Origin: Euphorbia lathyris
Taxonomy: Eukaryota > Streptophyta > Magnoliopsida > Malpighiales > Euphorbiaceae
Length of the DNA stretch: 64,000 bases
Assembly (NCBI RefSeq): GCF_963576675.1
Contig: NC_088911.1
Span: 60,349,756 to 60,413,755, forward strand
Direction: 5' to 3'
A program made the position numbers and the translations under genes. This document shows positions 55,704 through 64,000 of the stretch, piece by piece. The notes beneath the pieces are model-generated. The model was given only the letters and a program-made list of their open reading frames with translations. It was not told the DNA's origin and made no database searches. The stretch's first letter is position 1. Each line of letters starts with the position of its first letter.

Positions 55704-58597
55704 ATGACTAAAGTTTCCGTTAACATCTCCTGTGCCGGTCACCCTAAGACCAGCTCCGATGAACCCTCCAGGCAAACTACTTTGCCTGAAACCACTAAGG
55801 TCACTACGCTGAGCAAAGGCAAAGCTGGCCAAGCTACCTCATCTAAAGGAAAGCCGACCAAGGCCAGAACCTATACCAAGGTATTTGAAGACATTAGCGA
55901 ATGGAAAGTAGACTTCTCACGATGGGTTTCTGAGGCCTTCGTGACATCCGAGCAACCTTTCTGCGAATGGATATCGAAGAATGGCTGGACAGAGCTGTTC
56001 TCCATTAGAGATCACACCTATCCTGACCTAGTAAGGGAGTTCTACCACAATCTCCGAGTTGCTGATGATAACCAGGACTATCTGGTAACTGTGGTAAAGG
56101 AAAAGACCATTTTCATAAACCCTACATATCTTGCTAACTTGCTGAAGTTAAAGAATGAGGGAACAAAACTGAGGCGATCTGGAGATCATGACGGTACTAG
56201 GTACGATACCACCTTTTGTAAACCCTATAGCCACTCTGGAGAAGTCTCAAGTACCTCAATGGGTCAGCACCAAAAGATGGCTCACTATCTGCTGACCTAC
56301 TTCATTTATCCCAAGATCAACTGCACCACCTCAGCAACGAATTTTGAGCAATGCTTCATATGGCATATGCTGACATACAAGCCGATCAACATGCCAGTAT
56401 TCTTGATTGCTGGCTTCCTAAGGAGCACTGGAACTCTCAGGCTGGGATCGCTCATCACCAGAATCCTCTTAGATCATCAAATTGATCTATCTGAGGAAAC
56501 TAAGGATAGAGGATCTGAGATAACCGCGGCATCGCTGAGGGCTTTGAAGTTCAATCAGCCACTAAAGAAAGGAAAAGCTGCTGCTGAACAACAAGCTGAG
56601 GAAACAGCTCCAAAGCAAAGCAAAAGGACAAAGGCTCCAGCTGCCCGCAAGAGGAAAGCTGTTGGGACTCCTTCAAAGAAGGCTGAGCCTCAGGCCAAGA
56701 AGCCTAAGTCAGCTGCTGAACCAGGTCAGGAGAGACCTAAGTCAACTGAGAAAAGGAGCAGGCAAGATGAGCCTGAAATTGAGGAAAGAACAGATGCTGA
56801 TGAGCAACCTCAAAAGAAGCAGAAGTCTTCTACACTGACTCCTATTGATGCTATCCCTACTGACGTAGTTGTTCCTGGTGATTCTAACTACACACAGTGT
56901 CTAGGAACTGAAGCTGAGCATCAAGAAGATGATGTGCATCTGGATGATCAGTTCATTGCACAAGTTGAGGAAGAGTTAGATGGCGATAGTGAAGAAGATG
57001 AAGAACAAGAAGAAGCAAGCGGTCAGGATGACGCTGAGGACGCTGAGGAGACAGCTAGTAAGATTAGAGCTGAGCCAACCAATACTGAGTTGGCTGCTGG
57101 AAATGAACAAGAACCTGACCAACCCAACGTTGTTCAAGAACAAGAACAAGAACAAGCTGACCAGCTTAATGCTGATCAAGAAGAAACTTCCTCCTCAGGA
57201 GAATCTATTCAAGCTGACACTCCTCCTCGAAGAAGAAGATTAGTTAAGGCAAGTCAGAAGTCTGACGTCGTCCCTCCTGTTCAGAAACCAACTGTCCCTG
57301 ACTTTGTTATCCAGAAGCCGACCCAAGACCCTTCTAAACTCAAGCTGAAATTTTTCAGAAAACAACCATCTTCTACTCCATCGGCTTCCCTTGAAAAGCA
57401 AGCCTCCGTTTCTTCACCAAAGGAACACGCCGACTTGAATGCTTCCGCTAACTCTACAAGCCAAGTGGAGCCAATTCCTGTCAATGCTGTTACTATAAGC
57501 ATTGTGCTGACTAAGGTCATTCCCGCTACAATCAGCACAGACAGCATTCAGATTACTTCTTCTCCAATCAACATTCTACCGATCAATCAGTTCTACCAGA
57601 AACTCAAGTGCAGATTGAAAACACACTTCCAGTCACTGACCATGTTATACCCTTGACTCCTCTTCCAATCGGTCTTACTGAGGAAGCTAGGCAAGTTCAT
57701 GAAGGCTCTCTCAGCTACTTGCATGCCACCGAGTCTGGTAAAAGAATCATCGACTCGGTGCAAACATTAATTAAAGACCTTCATCAAGCCACTCCACCTG
57801 CTGCTGGGTCTTCTACTGTTGAGACAACTCAGCTCTCCCAAGTAACTCAGCTTCTCAATGAAGTTAAAGGATTCAAGGATTTGCTGAGTGTTATAGTCTC
57901 CTTTCAAGCACAGCAACCTAAGCAGGATTCCATCACAAAGCTGGCTGAGCTCCAGCTGACAATTGTTCAACATCTCAATTCTCTTCAAGGTCAAGTTCAG
58001 ACCTTGTCAGATACGAACACGCGATATGCCACTTCTGATGAAGTTAAAATGCTCTTTGCTCAGCTTCACACCGAGCAAATCAAGACCAACGAGCAAATGG
58101 TCTCCTATTCTCAATGCTCAGTGGAGCAAATTGGTGAGGCTGTTCGACTGTTGAACTTGAACAAACAAGAGATGGACACTGACGCCATGAAGCAAAATGA
58201 AATAATGTCTGTCACCAGACAAACTTTCAACCATGTACGTCACAACAATATTCAGCGTCAATACTACGACACATCCTTACTGAAGACATTTCATCAAGTC
58301 GTTGCTGGTCTGTCCGAAGCACTTACCTGGATAGGTAAATCTCAAGCTTTCATAGTAAGCATGATCAGCGCTGCTGAACTTAATATACCCGCCGAGGTCT
58401 CAGATGATGGAGTTGCTATTTTTGATGGTGTCAATGAAAGCACCGATAGACTTAAGGCGCTGTCCACGGAACTGACCAGAGCCGTCTTAACCGACGCCTT
58501 TAGGATTCCTCCTCCCGATGCTGACAAAACGGGGGAGAAAGAACAAACTAGAACACAGCATGAGCATAGTCAGTCCAAGCAAAAGAAAAAGAAATAG
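55704..58597 (+). pseudogene. Extra 3' ORF of A2 (plant transposon-protein-like)
   Basis: ATG at 55704 opens 650 codons. An N-terminal basic tail leads to a conserved domain at residues 65-270 (WVSEAFVTSEQPFCEWISKN, VREFYHNLRVADDNQDY, FEQCFIWHMLTYKPINMPVF, GSLITRILLDHQ). It is similar to the 'putative plant transposon protein' domain; the assignment rests on recalled motifs. Then come a Lys/Pro/Ala-rich linker, an acidic Glu/Asp stretch, a Gln/Glu-rich region and, after a frameshift near 57575-57610, a helical C-terminus (LLNLNKQEMDTDAMKQNEIM) ending QSKQKKKK. I see no signal peptide or membrane segment, so an envelope role is not supported. The total is about 960 codons when read across the break. 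Function unknown; Sireviruses often have such an ORF. Confidence 0.75.
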
Positions 58598-59143
58598 AAA
58601 TTAGGCTAGCTCAGTTATGCTAAGTTGTAGTCTCTATGTTTATGCTTATCTTTTGTTGTATACGCTGACTACTTCTAGTAATATCAATACTTGCATCTTT
58701 TTATCCAAAAGCTGAGTTATAAGTTATTATCTATGATGCTGAGTATTAAGTCATTATGTATCTTCAATTACATCAGCTATGGTTAATGCTTATAAAACTT
58801 ATTGATTGAACCTAATGCTGATAACATGTTTAACATTGACTTGTATGTTTATATAACACTGTCTTATAAAACTCATTGAACAACAAATTACTCAGCGCCC
58901 TCTGAATGTTAAAACTTCCGCTTAAACACTGAGTAAAATAGAATATGTTCCATGAGCTGACCTATATCTGAAAACTGACCTTAGAATTACTCGATTAAAA
59001 CCTTAAATGTTTTGAACAAAACTAAGTCAGTAGCTCAACCCTGACGGGGGAGTTTGCTAAGTTATTTTAGGTCAACTATCATGGGGGAGCTCAATACTGA
59101 GTTCTTCGCTGAATAGTTTTGCCAACATCAAAATGGGGGAGTT
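58598..59143 (+). other. 3' noncoding region of A2 with three polypurine tracts
   Basis: No gene. Purine tracts GGGGGAGTTT at 59046, TGGGGGAGCTC at 59082 and AAAATGGGGGAGTTT at 59130-59143; the last directly precedes the LTR. Repeated polypurine tracts are described for Sireviruses. Confidence 0.7.
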
Positions 59144-60099
59144 TGTTGAAACACCTTTCCATATAATTTTGATTTGACAAAATTGTTTAAGTATAATTAA
59201 AAACATATTCTAAACACACTAAGTTTAAATGCTTTAATTTATTCTACTAATGTGTTTGTTCAATGTTGAGTTAAATTGTTTATAAGACACAAAGATTAAA
59301 AGGCCCAAAGCCCAATACGGAAGTCAAAGCCCAAGTCAAACAGTTTAAGGCAACTCGGCCCGCGTATGTCAAAACATTGTCGTTATGTACAAAACGCAGC
59401 TCAAGGGAAGAAGGATCTAGAAGACCTTCGTGGAACAACTTCGGGACGAAGCTGCTGAGTTGATTCGACAAAGAGTACAAGACAACAGCTGGCTAAGAAC
59501 AACTTCCAGACAAAGTGTTTCCACTTTGGGTAAAGTTCAGACGACACAGAATGCTGTCTAGTTGACCTTACCATAAATGAAGAGACATTCTGCCGAGCTG
59601 ACCAAAAGCTGGCCGAGGACAGAAGATACTCAAATCTGATTGGCCGAGAGCTCTGAGCAAGATAGGATGACAACGACAGGAAGCCGTTTCCCTCCAACGG
59701 TTATTTCGAAATTCGAAATGACCGATGCCTCAAACGTCTCTATAAATAGAGCCCTTCAGTTGCTTCATTCAACACAGAACTTGATCAAGCCATTACGCTG
59801 ACCAAATCTCTACGCAAAGTTCTGCAAGAAAAAGCAAAGCAATCTTACACTAAATTTCATATCTTTTGTGTAAAAGTCTAGAGTGATTATTCAATCATCT
59901 AAGGTGTCTTAGCAATCATTGTTTAGGACAAACACTTATCATTTCTAGAGATTAGAAAGGAGAGGCTGAGTACTCGGTTATAGTACTCACCGAGAGATTA
60001 GGATTGAGTAGAGGTATAGAGGAAGGTACTCTTGTTATACTCAGTTGCTAAGATTGTAAAAGGTTTGATGCTCTACCGTTAAAGAGCTCAGTAGAGAAT
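59144..60099 (+). repeat. 3' LTR of A2, truncated
   Basis: 956 bp from TGTTGAAACACC to GTAGAGAAT, the same length as 3240-4195. Then it switches to the 3' noncoding region of another copy. TATA is at 59741-59748 and the hairpin CTGAGTACT-CGGTTAT-AGTACTCAC at 59966-59990. Confidence 0.9.
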
Positions 60100-60160
60100 G
60101 GGGGAGCTCAACACTGAGTTCCTTATTAAATATTTTTGCCAACATCAAAATGGGGGAGTT
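60100..60160 (+). mobile_element. 3' end fragment of copy A3
   Basis: GGGGGAGCTCAACACTGAGTT ends at about 60120, followed by the last purine tract AAAATGGGGGAGTT. It matches the region 59083-59143 of A2 with differences, so it comes from a different, more diverged copy. Confidence 0.8.
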
Positions 60161-61206
60161 TGTTGAAACACCTTTCCACATGATTTTGATTTGACAAAAT
60201 TATTTAAGTTAATCCCATGATTAAAATATCCCAACAATTAAATTTAAGTGCTTTGATTTAATTGTACTAATGAGTTTGTTCAATGTTGAGTAAGTTAATT
60301 AACAAGAACAGGAATTGAATATCTATAAGAGAAAGCCAAAAGTCAGCAGATGCAAGTCACACAGCCGGAGCTGAGTAGAATGTAACTTAGCTTTGCGAAA
60401 GAATATGTCTTCTTTAGAAAAGCTTGAAGGCAAAGCCGCTATGTCAAACTGAGTCATCGTCAGGTCAGTTTCGATAATGATCAGTGTTGAAAACAAAACC
60501 TGTCGTATTCTGAGAAAAGTTTAGAAGACTCAGAAATCTGTCAGAATGACCTTTCCGAGAAGCATGGACTATCTGAAGCACACAACAAGACAAACCTGGC
60601 ATCTGACGAAGACAGAAGATAGGATTGGCCTGCAGCACTGAGTGCTGACTAAGTAGTGACAAAATAAGACCGTTTCCCCACAACGGCTATATCGGGATTC
60701 AAATCATTAGAGCCTCAGACATCACTATAAAAGGCCATTCCAACACTTTAATCCACACAGATCTTCATCAAGTCTATTAATTGATAAAGTACAAAATAGA
60801 AGCTCTGTCTTGAGAAGAAAAAGCAAGCACTTACACCAAACTCCTATCTTTGTGTAAAAGTCTAGAGTGATTTTATTCATCTAAAGTGTTCTTCACTCAG
60901 TGAGAACAAATTCTATATCATTTGTAATAGGTTAGAAAAGAGAAGCTGAGTACTCGGTTATAGTACTCAGTGGTAGAGAGTGGCTGAGTATTCGGTTATA
61001 GTTCTCAGTGGTAGAGATATGATTGAGTAGACGAATAGATGATGGTACTCTTGCATACTCAGTTGCTATTGTAAACGGTTTGTGCTCTACCTTTAAAGAG
61101 CTCAGTAGAGGATTCAAAAAGCTCGGAAGGATTTCCGAGGACTGGACGTAGGCGGAAAGGCCGAACCAGGATAAGTCTGCTGAGTAACTTCTAACCCTTT
61201 ATTCCT

Positions 61207-61260
<54 letters not shown>

Positions 61261-61539
61261 CTTGCTAAATATTGCTCAGTAAAATAACAACTTGTATACG
61301 CTGAGCTGAGTAATCTGAGTGCTGAGTTGGAAATTGACTTAAGTGTTGCTTCCCAACTCACAATTGAAACAACTCTAGTTAGTAAATTGACTAAAGATGT
61401 CTCAAAACATACTCAGTGATGCTGACCTAGAAACTGAGTAAAGTATTAAACTTAAAATAAGTCAGCCTTAAAGTAAAAAGTTTTAATAGTTCCTAACCCC
61501 CCATTGGAACTAATATTATCACGTTACACGAGACCAACA
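60161..61539 (+). repeat. LTR of A3
   Basis: 1379 bp, TGTTGAAACACC...GACCAACA. More diverged from the other two A LTRs. TATAAAA at 60726-60732. The LTR hairpin is duplicated: CTGAGTACT-CGGTTAT-AGTACTCAG at 60946-60970 and CTGAGTATT-CGGTTAT-AGTTCTCAG at 60984-61008. An AT microsatellite lies near the end. No primer site follows, so this is a 3' LTR. Confidence 0.88.
61208..61258. repeat. (AT)n microsatellite
   Basis: About 25 AT units inside the A3 LTR. Confidence 0.95.
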
Positions 61540-62508
61540 GTTTATGCTTACAGTATTTAGTGATGCTCTTCAATGCATGTTTCTATACGTGTTATCTTGT
61601 GTTTATGAATGATGGGAGACTGCTTTCATTCTCATTGATTTATCATTAAATATGTGGAATCTGAAATAGGAATATTAAGGTTTTATGTCAAGGGTTTTCT
61701 GAAAGGAAATGCTGCTTTGTGTTTAATGCAAGAAAGAACCATCTTTAAGGACGTTTGAAGTTGTAGTAAGTCTTAAGATCTTAAGAACACACAAGAGTCG
61801 ACTTAAGTGAACCTAAAGCAGAGACATTGACTGTGCCATATTGCATTCATGAATAAATAGACCAAAGTGATACTATATTTCCTTGTTCTTACTTGTGGTT
61901 TAGCTTGTTCCACCTTTTTATTGTGAAAAAACAGTATTTTCTAAACGAACTATTAGACGATCTGTTTCTTTGTAGTGATTTCTAACCAAGTGTTACAAAA
62001 CTATTTCAACTTAAGAAAGAAGTTACGTTACTATGAACACCCTGTTCTATAAGGTTTTTCGGGTTAAATTATTCATCAATCCCTGTGGAGACGATACTCT
62101 ACTTACTAAGATATTACTTGTTCCTAGTGCACTTGCTAGAGTCTACTTTTAGGACAACATTTGCTTCAAAGGATACTAATAGGGCATAGTTATCTTAAAC
62201 TCTTGTAGAACCAGGAGATGTTCATGACCATAATAAACATAACCATGAGAACCAAAACCGTGTTATGTTGGTATTTGTGTGAGGTATATCATCGTTTACA
62301 CAAACGACATAATAGTTCAAGGACATCGCGTCTACTAGTCCGTCAATAAAGTAAATGCACTTTCACAAAGGAAGGTTCAAGGATTGTTGTCTACCTATCC
62401 TATACAAATATCGATTATAGAAAGTTATCACCATATCGAATTCTTTTTCATTTTTTTTTGTGGGGGATTATTGGAAAAAAACAAAAAAAAAACAAAGGAA
62501 AAATACAA
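61540..62508. other. Unassigned flanking DNA, possibly old LTR remnant
   Basis: No gene is seen. The stretch around 62075-62158 (CCCTGTGGAGACGATACTC, then ACTTACTAAG and a final GGACAACA) resembles the last part of many plant gypsy LTRs. TGTGGGGGATTATTGG at 62460 resembles a purine tract with LTR start. Neither can be proved here. Confidence 0.3.
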
Positions 62509-62512
62509 AATT

Positions 62513-62604
62513 GGGTAAAATGTGAGATCCATTTACATATTTAGCCCATTTACCCAACCTACTACATATTTAGACTATTTTTGTGTGACTATCACAAAAT
62601 ACCC
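62513..62604 (+). repeat. Left terminal inverted repeat
   Basis: Begins GGGTAAAATGTGAGATCC and ends CAAAATACCC. Confidence 0.85.
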
Positions 62605-62640
62605 TTTATATATATATATATATATATATATTCTGTCTGA

Positions 62641-62858
62641 CTTCGCATATTTCGCAATATGCGAAGTATGCGAAGATAATATTTGGTTCAGAACATGATT
62701 TTAAATCGCATATTTCGCAATATGCGAAACATGCAAAGACAATACTAATTTGCATAATAACTTTCATTTTCGCAGATTTCGCAATATGCGAAGTAAAAGA
62801 AGTGTTTTTAAACCGTATTTTCTTCGCATACTTCGCATATTGCTAAATATACGAAGTG
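62641..62858. repeat. Four palindromic TTCGC/GCGAA blocks
   Basis: Blocks at 62641-62675, 62706-62738, 62769-62794 and 62821-62858 built from CGCATATTTCGCAATATGCG and variants. Each can fold on itself, and neighbours can pair with each other. Confidence 0.75.
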
Positions 62859-63250
62859 TTATATAACAAAAAAAAAAGCATAACAACAAGGGTGCAACAA
62901 TGATTCTAACATTAAAATCATAACATTATCAAAATATACAATAAGATTGCAACAATAACAACATTAAAATCATAATATTATCAAAAGTTACAACAAGATT
63001 GCAACAATAATTCAAAAGCTAAACCCTAAATCCTATAAGCGAAGAAAAATCGGCGGAATAAGCGTCATTTTGAGATGATAAATGGAACCCAAAGTTTGTG
63101 GTGATTTTTCTTTTCTTTTCAGAAAAGAATCCAAGAAAAATCGGCAGGTTCCCACCTCACCTCCCATGCATCCCAGTACACCACCTTCTTGAAAGGGATG
63201 TTATGTGATCAACCACCTTCACAAAAATTAAGTTCTGTTAGCAAGAAAAA

Positions 63251-63439
63251 TGACAATTTGGCTTCACGAAAGAAGATTCCACGAAGTCTGCAAAGAGAAA
63301 TATGCAAGAAAGAGGACGATTTTACTTCGCGAAAGAAGATTGCGTGAAGTCTATGAAGAGAAATGTAATAGAAAAAGGACAATTTTGCTTCGCAAAACTA
63401 GATTACGCGAAGTCTTGGAAGGTAAAAATTATGAACATT
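63251..63439 (+). repeat. 63-bp tandem repeat, three copies
   Basis: Copies start at about 63251, 63314 and 63377 and share GACAATTTTGCTTCGCGAAA-like starts and GCGAAGTCT. Sixty-three is a multiple of three, so a frame of 76 codons stays open (MTIWLHERRFHEVCKEKY...). No homology is recognised, and coding is doubtful. Confidence 0.7.
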
Positions 63440-63904
63440 TCTCTTTGCAGACTTTCACAGAATCTGTTTTCGCAAAGTAAAATCATCCATTTCAGCCTCT
63501 TTTTCCTTGCAGACCTTCGCAAAAATCATTTCGCGAAGTGATTTTCTAGAAAAAAAAACAAAGAGAAAACAATAGATACTTACCTTTTTCCGCCTTTTAC
63601 CATTAAAATGGTCAATAACCATATGATAAATGCAGAGAAACAATCAAAATAACGTCGAATAACGATGTCTTCGATCCGCACAAGAAGAAAGAAACCAAGA
63701 GACGAGAAGAAACGAGAAGATGATGAACCATGACTTTATTTTCTAGAAATAGGAAGATCAGGAATCAAGAGAAAAACAAAGGAATAAGAGAAAGACATGG
63801 TGATAAAGAAATTGGTGCAGATTTCACAATATAAAGGAAGAGAGGAAGATCAAAGGTTTGCGAAACCGTAAGAAAAAGGAAGAGGAGGGGAAGATGAAAG
63901 GTTG

Positions 63905-63996
63905 GGGTATTTTGGAAAAGTCACACAAAAATAGTCTAGATATGTATTAGGTTGGGTAAATAGGCTAAATATGTAAATAGGTCTCCCATTTGATCT
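63905..63996 (-). repeat. Right terminal inverted repeat
   Basis: Reverse complement of the left repeat with about 12 mismatches in 92 positions. Confidence 0.85.
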
Positions 63997-64000
63997 AATT

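Larger units (their letters stand above)
3240..60099 (+). mobile_element. Copia element A2 (Sirevirus-like), interrupted by B
   Basis: Order: LTR 3240-4577, primer site, leader 4578-4613, insertion of B, leader 50741-50767, gag 50768 onward, protease-integrase, RT remnant, RNase H to 55219, extra ORF 55704-58597, repeated polypurine tracts, truncated 3' LTR 59144-60099. A long gag, an extra ORF after pol and several polypurine tracts are typical of the Sirevirus lineage of Ty1/copia. The lineage call is by architecture and motifs only. Gag-pol is broken by frameshifts and an RT deletion, so the copy is not autonomous. Confidence 0.8.
62513..63996. mobile_element. DNA transposon-like element with long terminal inverted repeats
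   Basis: 62513-62604 and 63905-63996 are inverted repeats of 92 bp with about 12 mismatches by eye. Shared words include ATTTACATATTTAGCC, ATTTACCCAACCTA and TAGACTATTTTTGTGTGACT. The interior (1.3 kb) has no transposase. It contains four palindromic TTCGC/GCGAA blocks and a 63-bp tandem repeat. A non-autonomous Mutator-like element is the most likely class by repeat length. The target duplication cannot be read because the right flank ends with the window, and the repeats may extend a few bases further. Confidence 0.75.

Noticed and set aside
58100..58597. Envelope or membrane protein in the extra ORF of A2
   Set aside because: No hydrophobic segment of about 20 residues and no signal peptide are visible.

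Overview
This window is intergenic DNA of a flowering plant, probably a eudicot (an inference; the species is not recognisable). It is built almost entirely from nested LTR retrotransposons. I see no ordinary host gene. The evidence for a plant is the mix of Ty1/copia elements with a Sirevirus-like layout, Ty3/gypsy elements of the Tat/Ogre type with two RNase H domains, a spliced plant-mobile-domain (PMD) gene, and initiator-tRNA-Met primer sites.

Layout, outermost to innermost. Copia family A forms the outer layer. It consists of the 3' end of one copy (A1, 1-3239), a shared LTR (3240-4577), a second copy (A2, resuming at 50741 and ending in a truncated LTR at 60099), and the end of a third copy (A3, 60100-61539). 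Copia element B (4614-50735) is inserted 36 bp after the A LTR, with target duplication AAAGG. Tat-type element C (4943-25122, + strand) sits inside the 5' LTR of B, with target duplication GCTGA. A related Tat-type element D (28959-46441, - strand) sits inside the coding region of B; a deletion at its left border removed part of both D and B. The right end holds unassigned DNA (61540-62508) and a DNA transposon-like element with terminal inverted repeats of about 92 bp (62513-63996).

C and D share an unusual plan: long LTRs (2.8-3.0 kb) with a GC-rich palindrome array just upstream of the TATA box; a gag region with four capsid-like domains in series; protease and G-patch (lost from D); RT; RNase H; a second RNase H; and integrase. 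After pol come three two-tier hairpins, then a six-exon PMD gene on the opposite strand with its own TATA box, then a 39-bp minisatellite and the polypurine tract. The LTR also carries three hairpins that share the loop TTCCAACGG while their stems differ, with at least one compensatory base-pair change between C and D.

Most coding regions are broken: C gag-pol has four stops and one frameshift, B has three stops and a large gap, and A2 lacks the RT catalytic core. The longest uninterrupted frame is the 1030-codon RT-to-integrase region of D. LTR pairs of A and B differ by roughly 1-2 % by eye, which suggests recent insertions in quick succession. The features most worth follow-up are the two sets of structured RNA candidates, the four-capsid gag and the antisense PMD gene.
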